Origin: Liolophura sinensis
Lineage: Eukaryota > Mollusca > Polyplacophora > Chitonida > Chitonidae
DNA: 64,000 bases
NCBI RefSeq assembly: GCF_032854445.1
Contig: NC_088295.1
Coordinates: 70,029,058-70,093,057, forward strand
Direction of reading: 5' to 3'
This document shows, piece by piece, positions 1-11,800 of this stretch (position 1 is its first letter; every line of letters begins with the position of its first letter). A model generated the notes under the pieces. That model was not told the origin of the DNA, made no database searches, and saw nothing but the letters and a program-made list of their open reading frames with translations. Made by a program: the position numbers and the translations under genes.

Positions 1-208
1 GGCAAAGTTTTTAATTGTCATATAAAGTCATGCAATATGCTGCAGCCTTTGTGTTACAGATTACAAGTGTTGTCTTTGCGAGAAATAATGCAGAGTTGGG
101 GAAATTAAAAGGTGTTTTTGAGACATCTGGTGCATAAAAGGCTATTTTCCAAATGGTATACTATGCATGTCTGGGAAGTTAACTTGTCCCTCTTTGGTTA
201 TGTTTTAG

Positions 209-3200
209 GAAAGTCATGGTGTGGTTTAAGTCACGCAAAATCATTGACAAAAACAAAGATATGGAGGAGTCTGATGCAACCAGGTGGGAGAGGGATTACT
301 GTCTGGCTAACATGCCCAAATATGGGCTGTTTGACGAGTACCTTGAGATGGGTGAGTCACATTTTTACACAGAAAGTGCACTGTGATATTCAGCATGGTA
401 TAAGCAGTTTTGGCATTACTTCAGCCTGATGATGAAGTCAATTTTCAGGGGATTTTTTTGTGTTGCAGTAAATTTCAGGCTTTTTGACATATTGTTTTTT
501 TTTTTTAATATTTCTTTTTTGTTTTTGTTTTTGGCAAACTCCACTTACTGTTTTAACCATATATTTGACCGTGTTAGGACAAATGTATCTCTTTCTCTGC
601 AGTGATCCAATTTGGATTTGTGACAATCTTTGTGGCTGCCTTCCCTCTTGCCCCTTTCTTTGCCTTGCTCAACAACATTATTGAGATCCGCCTTGATGCC
701 TACAAATCTGCACCCAGTGGAAACGACCATTTGCACAACGGGCAGAAGATATTGGTAAGCATTGTACTGAATTTTATGTCACTTCCCATTGCAGCTTAGT
801 AAAGGAACATGTGATGTCTCAGTAGTTGTCTTTCTTAGTTGGAAAATTCAGACTACTAACTTTTCCAATAAGCTTTTGAAAACTTACTCAAATTGGATGG
901 TAATACATGTACTTTATAAAAGGTGTACAAACCAAACCCCAACCCCTACCCCCCAAGGTCGGTATGTATCCCTCTCACAGTACCGTAATGACCTGAAATA
1001 TTCCACCGAAATGTCAGCCGCTGTGGCCAACAAAGAACTTGTTACCAGTGCACCACAGAAGCCTGCGACATGACTGATTTACCAGGAGCTTCACAGCTGA
1101 CAGTGAAACCAAGTCTATTTGAGCTGTGACAAAGGTGGAGTATTAATTTGTGAAAGTGACATGGATGCTTGAAGATTTCCCGACAAGTCACACCTGTATT
1201 TTTATCCATGAATCAAAAGGAAGAAAGTATCAAGCCCACAGTTGTTACAAACCTGTAAATTCCAAAGCTGTCTCAAAACATGATCCCTTTGGACAGGCTA
1301 CTCTCTCACACCAGACTGTCCTAACCTACTGACGGTTGTATGCTCTGTCGAAATACCTGTCATATTCTGATACAAGTAGACAGTGATGTAGTCAGTGTTA
1401 GCCAATGAATGCTCTGAATGAGAAAAAAGCCTTCGCACTACAAATTTTCATTGGTTGAAGTGAACGTGTGTCTTTATTAATATTCATCATCAATCCAGAA
1501 ATGGCAGAAGTAAGATGTCATATAAAGAAAACGAATTTGAGGAAATTATTAGGGAAGCTGAGGTCATTGTTTGTCACTAATTCAGAATAAAAGAGCTGTT
1601 CACATGTCAGTGACAATGTCTACAAGCCATTCTACAGGGAAAAGATGCTTTTGTGGGCCGAAAGACTGTAGCAGGGATATCATGCTGTTAACGGTATCCT
1701 TAGAACAACGACGTCAAAAAAACTTGATGCCCCTATTGTTATCATTATGTCACCACTGGTGAACCTTGATTACAAAGTCTCAGGTGAAAGCCTTAAACAA
1801 GAGAGGCATACCCGGTGTCTTAGGGATGACTACGAATTCCAGGATATTGTGGATGTTAAATTCAATTATGGGAATACAAGTTTGCATCTGTGGAGAGGCA
1901 AGATGGAGAAAACTTTTGACTTAACCCATCTAACAAACATTCACTTGCATCATCTCATCAGAAAGATTTTGAAAGTCTTCAAGAAATGAATTACAACATT
2001 GGTTCATAAGATTTTGGGTCGCCAGACCAAGAGGTCACTTTGACATTGATGAATTATGTGACTAAATCTTGCTCCTTGTTCTCAAGTAGTTATTTTATTA
2101 TCAGCTCACTGAAGTGAAATCCGTTTCATTTGTGATGTTTTTTAAATAAAACTCTGGATCTGACATCTTGATATAAATGGGTTTAAAAGCTTATTACATG
2201 TACACTAGAAGAAAATTAACAGTGTTGTGATGGTGACAAGGCCTTTTTTCGGATAGAGTAACTCTCCAGATACAGTATGTTCATTTACATGTATGTGAAT
2301 TTGTTATTATTAAAATAGGGCAAGGATATATGGTAGTTCAAACTAGTTTGTAAGCTACACAAATATTTAGTGACCTTATGAACTGATCCATGGGTATTAA
2401 ATTCTTTTCTTAATTGATTTTTTAACACGATACTCAGAAATTTTCACTTGTACAATGGTTGGGGGTCAGTTTTATTATTGGAGAAAACCAGAGATAAACC
2501 ATTGTCCTTGGGCAAGTTGCTAGCTTACTTTCACACTAGCATTCCAAATTGGTTGAAGAGAGGTGGTCCTCCTTAGATTCGAAGCAGATGAATAACCCTT
2601 GGAGTACCACTTACTGTCACAGTGAGAGCTCTGGAATCTGTAATCCCTACAGTCTGAACTGACTCCGCATATCATGTGCCAGCGTTAGGAGTTAGGAGAT
2701 CCATGTCCTGTACAGTGCTATTTAAAATAAGATACATGTAGAAGGTAATAGTGTGGGGTAAGGCTGTGTGTGTCTTTCCTCTCTGGAAAAATGTTTACTG
2801 CAGAGAGGATTTCACTCATCTTCTGTTTCCCATCATAATTGTACTGGTTACTGTTTAAAGTGTTCTACCTGAAAACTGTTGCTGAAATAACTTGTACTCC
2901 ATGAAAACGTGACAGAGAAATGGCGTGGCCAAGCAGTATTTTATACCTGTGTGCAGTTTACACTGAGTGTACCAGGTTTATTTGTTTATTTGATGGTTGT
3001 TGAACACTACACTCCAGAATTTTCTAATGGGTGGAGGAAGCCGCAGTGGCTGATGTAACCCATTGACCTTTGGCAAGTTTCTGATGAACTGTCCCATATT
3101 TTACACACCGACATCCACACTGTATAGATTATGTATTAAGACAGAGTGGTCTTTCATGGACTGTGCAACCCGTCATATGAGCACTGTTGACCCCTAGAAA

Positions 3201-6200
3201 CTGTCACCAAGGCCCCACATATGGTGAGAGAAGGGAAATGTACACAATGTTCTATGTGCACCCATATGTGCAGGGAACAAGGGCTCTAATGAAAGATGCA
3301 GACAAGACATCTCTGTATGACGACAGTGCTGCAGATGATTTTTGTCAGAGGGAGTAGAGTACTCTCGACTTTGAAAGAGAGGGAGCACGTTACTCACAAC
3401 TTTCAAGTATGCGTTAACGCAGAACACATTTTTTCAAATACTATCACTACACTTTCACCAGTAATTTTCCTGGAAAGTGTTAAGTTGATCGAGTTAAAGG
3501 GGGTGAAAATGTACATCATAAACAATATTAGCATGTTTGAAAATTGATGCCTTTTATCAGCTTTACATTGCAACAATTTTTAAACGTATTAGTGCTAGGC
3601 TATACACACCCCTTGGAATAATCAGTCATCAAGATTGTGAGGTTCATAATTTCACACTGTCAAGTGTGAAAACAAGTGTCTCGCACTCCTTGTTTTTTTT
3701 TTAATTAAATGTGGTGGGACAATACTTTGCAAGATACAATCATTTCAGCAGTATCTTGACATAAATTTAAAGTGACCATATTTTCCCAAATGAAACTTGA
3801 ATGTTTTTGTACTTCAAAATTTAAGTCGTAAATGTCACAAGACATGTACCTCCAGATTACTTTTTGGGGAAAATGCTAGGTCTGGAAAGTGACGGAAAGA
3901 ACAGCGAATCCTGCAGATAATGACTGCAACTGAAAGAACCTATCATACATAACGCGGAAGTTAGGATAGCAAGTTTGCAACAACACTACCACCAAGGACA
4001 GTAGAAAATAGCTTAACCCAAAAAGTTTTCCTGATATAATTTTCCATTTAAGGCGGCTTCTCTGTGTACTGTTGACATCAACTATATACAGTTTTGTTCC
4101 AAGACCAAATACAGCTTTTTAATAAGGGTACCCTGTTAGTAGGCTAATTTGGGCTGAAATGTCTTCAGATATTATAAAACGTCAACTTAATATTTTTTAC
4201 TTAAATTATATTGTCAATATTTTTATTCATTTTGTTTATAGAAATAAAAGCAATTTTAGCATTTACGTTAAAGTTATCATGCCCAATTCCCCATAATTTA
4301 AGATTTTCAGTGGTTTACTGTAATTTGGGCACTCCTAAAGGGCACTCCTAAGGGGCACCAAAATGTACATTTATTTCACCCTGTGTTCATTCCTATGTTC
4401 CTTAAGCACAAATCCAGGTTCACAGGTAAATATACAATTTCCAAATTTCTTATTGGTGGGAAACTATATTAAGATGAGCATAGAATAACATATAACAGTA
4501 AATTCCTTAGAAATTGTTTTACTTGTTTTCTTGTATTTTTTTTTTTTTTTGCCATGATAATCCTGTTTTTCTGTCTGTTACGCTACAGGGATTTGGTTTG
4601 GCATTCTGCGAGGAGTGGCAGCTGTAGCAGTCATATCAAATGTAAGTTGCTTTTAGTCTGGATTGTTAAGTGTTATGTATTCTGGTTTTGTCAGGCAATT
4701 TCAAACTTACACAGTTACAGGAGGTAATGACATGCTCTAGGTTGAAAGACTAAAGACAATTATTTCTTATCCCATGGAGGTCCTTTGATAAAAAGTGTAT
4801 ACAATTCACAGGCACTCTGGGTTAATTTACATCCAAATGACATGCCTACATATAGGCCTACATGTGACGGGATGTGAAACCAGCCGTTTGCAATCCACAT
4901 TCCATCCTGTACTTAATAGCCAGACAGACAATAATAATAGAAAGACGTAACTTGACTAAAAGTAGAATATCACACGTGCTGTTTTTGTTTGTGATCTTAC
5001 ATTGGTCATCATGATGTCTTTATAAAGCACCAAAAAATCAGTATGAGCTGTGGTAAGGTCTCTGAGGAAAATCTACAATGATTCTTTACCATGCGAAATG
5101 TGTTTCATGATCATTAAAGCATGTCTTACTTATGGTTACCGCTAAGGATAACATCAACAAATGTACATTACTAATCAGGTTTTTAGTCACAAGATGTGAA
5201 TTTGCAATGCTCAAAAGATGTAAATGGGTAGTGCAAGGACAAGACATACATGTGAAACTGAAGACAGTACATTGGACAGTTTGTGTGTTTGTTTTTAAAT
5301 ATTATGATTTTCACTGATGCTGAGGATTGCAAATGGCGGGTTTGGTACTGTGTCAATATGTGAATATACCTATAGCTAGCACACAAGTCACATGAGTTGT
5401 CTTTGCTATATATTACTCTCCTCATGCAGAGGCCTGATTGTCTACTAACCTCTGCTGAAACATCCTGCATTTCCTTGTATGGGGATCTACACACTGCTAA
5501 TCCAGACTGACCAATGCAAACGTACCTACTCGCCCTAAGCTGAAAAAATTTGTTGTTGTTGTTGTTTCGCATCATTGGCAGAAATCAGTTTGAACCACTG
5601 GATTATGTTAGAAGAGGGTTTGTCAGTGCTGGTTTGGTATAATTGTTTTAACTTGAGCTGCAGATTTAGTGTGTACCACCAAGTAGAGATTGGACGCTGT
5701 GCAGAGGTCTGATGAGACAGCTAGATTAACACTACAACGCACCTTGTAGACTTGGTCTCCAATGTATACATAGAGCTGTTTTGACCCTAAATTTTCTCAT
5801 TAATAATAACGTCAGCTTCTGTACAAATTTTTTTAATTTCGTGTTCAGTCGGGTGGTCAACGTCTTACTTCAGGATTAATCATGAATATTAATGAAAACA
5901 CACTTCCACCTCAACCAATGAAAATTTGATGTCGATTTTGGAAGTCTTTCAGCTTGCACAGAGTGTTCATTTGCTAACAATGATTGTGCCAATGACCACT
6001 TGTACCAGAAAACAGGGTGTCTTTCGACAAAGCCTAAAGCCATTAGGCTACAGCGTGGGTCATTTTAGAGAGTAATGGTACATGTAACATTTTCCCACAC
6101 CCTGCAGACATTATTCAGGTGTTATTCCATTACATTGTACCTACACTACAGAGCTGAGATAACCATCTGCTGGGTTTGATTCATCCTCAGGCCTTCATCA

Positions 6201-7574
6201 TTGCCATCACCTCAGACTTCATCCCTAAGTTGGTGTACAAGTATGAGGTCAGTCCTAATGGCACCCTCCATGGTTACATTAACAACAGCCTGTCCTACTT
6301 CAACACCTCCGATTTCCAGACACAGAGTATTCCAGATATAGGCAATGAGGCAGTCTGCAGGTATGTAGATGAGGGCAAGACTCTGTGATCATGGACATTC
6401 ATCGCCAGGATACATAAAGAGCTACACAAATGTGTCTTTAAAGCTGGGTTACTATGATGAGGATCAAAATAGTCTGAATTCCTTACCTAAAATTGTTAAA
6501 AATTTGCATTATATTAAAATTGATAGGCAATTTTTAAAAATTGCAAGTTTTAAAAGATGGCATGTAAAAAAGTTTTCTGTCATTTTTGCTTTTTACTGCT
6601 GTGAAGTTAAGTAGTTTTGAAGGTTAATTTTAAAGGGTGCCTTTTGCAAAGAACAACAGAAATACAGTTGATGAAACAAAGTATGTGCTGTATTGTACAT
6701 ACATCAGATTTGGGAATGAAACCAAAGTTGCTTGGATGTCACATTGTTGAAATGTCCTGTTAGTAAGTTTACAAAAGCCATAAGCATTATTCTGTTGAGG
6801 AGGAGGGGTAGAGGTATATGTATTTAAATGCCCAATACTGTTTGTTCCTCAGGTACCGTGCCTACCGCGAAAATCCATTTGAGATTGCAGGCTACAACTA
6901 CACACGTCTGTACTGGCATATCATTGCAGCTAGATTCGCTTTTGTCATTGTCTTTGAGGTAAGTGAAGTGTGTTCTGCATCAGAGCTGGTTTCACACAGT
7001 AAGTCAGATAAGTGTCCTGCAATATTATTTTTGGTGCTGAAACCTGCATGTTTCCAGTAGAATATCTTCTTACATTCCATACAAAACACCTTTTTAAAAA
7101 TCTAATAGAATTCAAAGAATTTGGCAAAATGTGTAGGTCAGGAGCAAAATTTTAGGTTATTTGTCTATCAACATGTAATAGTTGACGTGGTGAGCACTAA
7201 ATAAGCAGTTTGAAGGATATTTTGGTAATTTAACTATCAGCACATGATTGTTGAATTGGTGAGCACTTTATAGTGAGATTGAAAGAATTTTAGGTAGTTT
7301 ACCTATCAACAAGTGAATTATTTGATGTGGTGGGTATTTTATAGTCTGTTTGAAGGATATTACCTATAATTCTAAATTTACCATGTTTTCTTATTCCTAC
7401 AAATTGTTTCAGAATCTTGTGGTGATTTTGACCTGGTTGATATCCTACCTTATCCCTGATGTGCCCTACGCTGTGAAGATTCAAATGTTGAGAGAACAGC
7501 ACTTAGCAGGACAAGCTGTTTTGGAGGCTTCACGCTTGGAGGATGAGAAACGCCGTGTTCGCAAACTTGATTAA
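209..7574 (+). CDS. Anoctamin (TMEM16 family), C-terminal six exons, 5' end outside window, one-base frameshift
   Basis: Exons 209-351, 603-754, 4589-4641, 6191-6360, 6853-6958 and 7413-7574 (stop TAA). All junctions are GT-AG and the phases agree. Seen: the anoctamin blocks in order, [10 protein letters not shown], then [20 protein letters not shown], a TQW-RRP-like stretch, [26 protein letters not shown], then FAFVIVFE and the tail motif [11 protein letters not shown]. These are the last transmembrane helices and the calcium-binding half of the family fold. Anoctamins are calcium-activated chloride channels or phospholipid scramblases of plasma or internal membranes. The luminal segment between the TSDFIP helix and CRYRAYR holds an NNS sequon. 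The tail is short, ending in a charged [11 protein letters not shown]. Odd: inside exon 603-754 the frame breaks just after LDAYK (706). The next codons in frame start at 709 and continue correctly into 4589, so one base seems missing. From memory the tail looks closest to ANO7-like proteins, but I do not assign a paralogue. Confidence 0.92.
1300..1640 (+). repeat. Dispersed element, copy 1 of an inverted pair
   Basis: This segment aligns by eye to the reverse complement of about 5735-6090. The best-kept core is 1441-1499 against 5871-5928: it starts CAAATTTTCATTGGTTGA and contains ATTAATATTCAT in both copies. Flanking similarity extends on both sides (TGTCGAAA, TACAAGT, GTTAGC-AATGAA on the left; GAAGTAAG, AGCTG, GTCTACAAG on the right). 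No coding capacity is seen. It is likely a short non-autonomous transposon or SINE-like element of unknown family. Confidence 0.65.
2975..3195. mobile_element. SINE-like relic, second family
   Basis: Starts with a TTTATTTGTTTATTTGATGG tail, then GGTGGAGGAAGCCGCAGTGG, CCATTGACCTTTGGCAAG and TTTCTGATGAACT. Diverged relatives are at 23199-23445 and 26795-26985, sharing the GGAGGAAA and GGCAAGT-TCTG blocks. No tRNA head is recognisable. Confidence 0.5.
4642..6190 (+). other. Anoctamin intron between the GIWFGIL exon and the TSDFIP exon
   Basis: Non-coding. It holds a TTG trinucleotide run at about 5549-5565 and the inverted copy of the dispersed element (about 5735-6090). Nothing else is recognised. 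Confidence 0.7.
5735..6090 (-). repeat. Dispersed element, copy 2 of an inverted pair
   Basis: Reverse-complement relative of 1300-1640, about 4.4 kb away, in the intron between exons 4589-4641 and 6191-6360. Because both lie in the same primary transcript in opposite orientation, the transcript could fold the two copies into a duplex; that is inference. Confidence 0.65.
7149..7366. repeat. Degenerate tandem repeat, about 71 bp x 3, before the last anoctamin exon
   Basis: Three successive units share TTTAGGT-ATTT--CTATCA, then TGGTGAGCAC or TGGTGGGTAT, then TTTGAAGGAT. The array ends about 45 bases before the acceptor of the terminal exon at 7413. Confidence 0.7.
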
Positions 7575-8457
7575 TGTCATTTCAGACGCAATTGAAGGAC
7601 AAATGAAGTGAAACTAACTAAACTGAATTATGGGAGATCTGGTTTCCCCAGTCATCTTATAATGAATTTTACATTACCATTTTTTTTTTCTAAATATACA
7701 TGTATCTTATGTATATGGTTTTATGCGGATTCTAATGAATGTTTTGTCTTTTACAATCATATGCTGTATCAAAGAGCGTTTGTTTTTTTTTTATGAGTAA
7801 TGGGTACAAAGTTAGTATGCCTTTGTTATATTTTTTTTTTACACTATCAAAGAAACTGGTAAGTGCATCTTATTCAAACCCCTATTCCTTTTAAATACAT
7901 GTACATGTATTATGTTAAATGACAAAGAAAAGATTTCATGACTACCTCTACCCTTAGCTTTATAAGAAACCGTTCACCTGTTTGACCTTTTAAAGGGGTT
8001 TTGAAACATGACAGTACATATAGTATCTTTACACTCTAAAGCTACACTAGAGTGTTTATACATGTGTATATAAAATATATGTTGTAGGACCCTGCTGATT
8101 TTATAATCAACTGATGCAATCTAAGAATATGCAGGTGTAACACCAACTTGCAAAATAACCAGAATATTGTATTATTAAGAGGAAATGCTCATTTCTGCTG
8201 TTGATTTACCCATAATATCTCCTTTTGTGGTAATATTTGAGTCTGTCAGACAGTAAAATTTAATATATTTGAAGCATTGTAGTTGATTCGAGGACTTATT
8301 GGCAGCTTAAATAACTTTGCAAAAATGACTTCTGCTCAGATTGTGTGGGTTTGCGGCAATCATATGTGATAAAATAGCCAGATTATGAAAACTATGTCCA
8401 ATAATTTTGGATTCTGTAAACAATACAAACTGCCCATGTTTATCTTCTATCAAAAAT

Positions 8458-8463
8458 TTTATT
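8458..8463 (-). terminator. Possible poly-A signal, PPIL6
   Basis: TTTATT on the + strand (AATAAA on the - strand), about 360 bases past the PPIL6 stop. If used, the PPIL6 3' UTR overlaps the end of the anoctamin 3' UTR. Confidence 0.35.
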
Positions 8464-8606
8464 CCAGTTCAGTAACAAAGTTCATTGAATGAACTTTAAT
8501 ATATTTTAGTAACATATTACAGATGAATTGTTGTTTTAACAAATTAATGTACATATTATAACAGTAGTTGAATAGTATATTGTGTACATACATTTGTTTG
8601 CAATCA

Positions 8607-8612
8607 AATAAA
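8607..8612 (+). terminator. Poly-A signal AATAAA, anoctamin
   Basis: Canonical hexamer 1.03 kb after the stop codon, followed within 30 bases by TGACCTTGTTTT, a plausible GU-rich downstream element. Confidence 0.6.
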
Positions 8613-8818
8613 GCACTGTTTTCTCAATGCTGACCTTGTTTTAAAATACAGTATATATATTAAAATCCTGGTAAAGCCCTTGTGCGTACTAACACTTGGC
8701 ATTATGTTTGTTCAGGACTTAACAGGAACAGATACATATAGGAATTGGCTTCCTCAGTGAAAATAAGGCGAATGTCCACAAGCACCTTGCTACCAATCAA
8801 TATATATTTCTTATAAAA

Positions 8819-11800
8819 TTAAAAGTTGTATTTAATTTGTCCGCAGTTAACAATTTTCACTTCCTTCACTGGTCTTTCGATTAAGGTTTCCTGTTCCTCT
8901 ATTTTCTTCAATGTTTCTGCACCCTCAACAATTTGCCTGCAAGGAGATAAACAGCAACTCACTAAATTATTATTCTACAGAGTGAACAGGGTATTGCAAG
9001 TCTTCAGTAGGATACATATACAAGGGAGAGGGAGATCAGACAACAGCAATGTTTCACATGAAATTTTATCTGATTTAACAGTTAATAACTTCTAATGATT
9101 TCTCACAATCAAATCACCCTTCCCTACTACAGATGGTGGAAATTACAGGTGATTTTGTCTTGCGAACAAAAATTTTTCCGAGGTGAGTTGCGTTAAGGTT
9201 ACACAGATTCTACGAACTTACCCAAAAGCGACAAAGCGAGTGTCCATCCATTTTGCAGGTTGTAATGTAATGTAGAACTGTGAGCCATTGGTATGTCTGC
9301 CTTTGTTACACATGCCTACTATCCCCCTCTTTGTGTGCTTCACACAGTAGTTCTCATCTGTAAACAAAAACAGGGTGGAAAGGGTTTGATCAGGTGGACA
9401 TTTAATGAGCTTATATTTTCTGTACCGGTACAAAGTATATATATAAGCTTTATTTCAAAAGTGAAATCGCCTAGAAAATCACAAAACAATGTCAAGCTTA
9501 GTAGAAAACTCAAATTAAACCCTTCACAATGTATGAAATTGATAACATTTTGACTGTTCTGTATTGCAACAGAACAAACTGAGTTTGAGCATCCAGCTGC
9601 AAATGTTTTGTCCTGTAAAGGTTAATTTTTGGACTAGTACAAATGGCTATTTGAACTCCCTGCTAAGATAAACAACAGGGGCCAGATTCACACAGCCATC
9701 TTATGGTTGCAAGCATGTAACTGCCGTGGTAACATGTCTACAGTGCTATTGCCATTATAATTATGTGCACTCAACATTAGGTGCTTCATGTCTAAAATGC
9801 CTAAATAAGTCTAAATTTCTTCTAGACACTGCAATGAGAGGCACACTGTCACACAGGCAAAGTGTCATTTACACCACTGCAAAATTTACACATTCTGTCC
9901 TCTTTTTCTCAGTGGACATTAGTTTTGGTCTCTTACCTTCAAACACAAGTCCATAAATAGACTCTCCACCATTGCCTCTCCCATAATAGATATCTGAAAA
10001 TGTAGATACATGGTGGTATTTCAAAGAGCAGTGGAAGAGTCCCTGTGAACTGGTTTTGGGTTAAAGTTAAAATATTGTGATTATGTAGGATAAGATCGGA
10101 TTTTGATTCTGAAAAATGTTACAAGCATGTGCTTTTACAAGTGCTAAACTGTGGCTCACACTGATTGCAGTGTGACTAGTCAGGATATGGTCAGCAGTTG
10201 AAGTGGACTCGCTATTTACACGTGTGACAGAATACATATTTGTCTAAAATTACTGTCCCAAACAAAATAAAGCTGCAATCACTCAAACCAAACACTATAT
10301 TGCCAGAAATTAGGCACCAATTTAAAAAAATAAAGTATTATAGGTTTGCCTAATTTCTGAAAGTTTGTAATGGCATAAATTTTGTTCTTTCAGCTGAAAA
10401 AAAGTTCAGCCACTGCAACCAACTCAGTTGACCAGATTAGCTCCTCTTTGACAACAGAATGAAATGAATCTCAATTTACTGTACTCAGAATTTTAGAACT
10501 GCATGACACATGGAGGAAAAACATTTGTCCTGTGAAAATGTGTGTTCCTTCCAGGCCATTTCATAAGTTACTCCGTGAAACTCTGTAAATGAGTTTATGC
10601 AAGTCCTAAAGAAATTACACTTAATACATTTAGAGCAATAAAACTACATATACACCCATTCTTGTCTTAGTCTCTGAGGTGTCAAGAACTTAATACATTT
10701 GTGATATCCCTTCCTATCGTTATGTCACACTCAGTACTTGTGGCCACGGGTATAGGGAATTGTAGGAAGACTTACCTCCCCCTTGGATCCAGCCATTTGG
10801 CACTATGCGATGAATTACAGAGTCCTTGTAGTGAAGATTATGCGCTTGATCTTGGGTTAACCCTCGTCGTCCCGTGCATAATTCCAGAAAGTTCTTACAG
10901 GTTTTCGGAACTAGATCAGAAAACAGCTGCAACACATTGAACGAAAGACAAACGTACTGAACATCCAACAAAACTACATATGTACATACAGGTACTGCAT
11001 TCCATTCTGATTTGCTCTTTGACATTGAGGTACCTTTTGCCATTCAAGAACCACTCTTGTGCAATCCTATTTCATCAGATTACAGCTGCACTTCTTACCT
11101 CAGTACATGTATTTCTTCACAGTGGGAAAGCACCATATTTTTGTTACTCCTGTGAGGTGGCACTGATGTGAAGCAGGGCCTAGAGCCATTGCTATGTTAA
11201 AAAAAATTGATCCACAATGCTGCACAGTATTATGATGAACTGGGAAAAAGAACATTTGGCATTTGTCGATGTCTTGCTGACAAGAGTTTTTTGGCAGGTC
11301 CCTGTTTCTATGCTCTGATATACCATGCAGAATCATGCAACTTTGAACCTGGATCATCACATCACGTATCGTGCACATATTAGATATGAAAAGATTTCTC
11401 TAAGATGATTTAGGTAAAATGTCAAAGTCATGGGACAGTGCACAAACAATCCACTCACCTCAATCACCAGCCTGCCAGAAGGTTCATCTCCAATTGTAAA
11501 ATCCATAAACACAAAATCATGCTGAAAACAAGAACTAAAGAATGAAAACATTCTACACATGGCATGACATATTATCAAACATTCAGCCACAATTTTAAGC
11601 AAATATACGTGTTTGGTTTATCTGGCGAAGGGCAATTTTCTCCACCCTTCATTTATAATTGAAATGCAAATTTATCATTACATGTATGCAAGTCATCACT
11701 GAGGCATAAAGCCCAAATTAAATTTAACGAAACAAAATGTATATACTGTTAATGAAGGATCGATTCTTAAGTGCTAATAACTTAACCAGAAGAAGATCTG

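Larger units (their letters stand above)
755..4588 (+). other. Anoctamin intron, non-coding with repeats
   Basis: A long intron with no exon I can support. It holds one copy of a dispersed element (about 1300-1640) that recurs inverted in the next intron, a SINE-like relic (2975-3195), and a short tandem of GGGCACTCCTAA units at 4327-4358. The acceptor at 4587-4588 follows a T-rich tract. Open frames here (for example around 957-1073 or 1571-1989) show no family resemblance and do not match the intron phase. Confidence 0.7.
7575..8630 (+). other. Anoctamin 3' UTR
   Basis: AT-rich, no coding features, ending near an AATAAA at 8607-8612 followed by a T-rich stretch. The PPIL6 stop codon on the other strand is only about 190 bases further on, so the two 3' ends probably touch or overlap. 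Confidence 0.6.

Noticed and set aside
957..1073. Open frame after a possible acceptor, considered as an alternative last exon of the anoctamin
   Set aside because: The phase does not match the exon at 603-754, there is no family resemblance, and the frameshift explanation accounts for the odd end of that exon without it.
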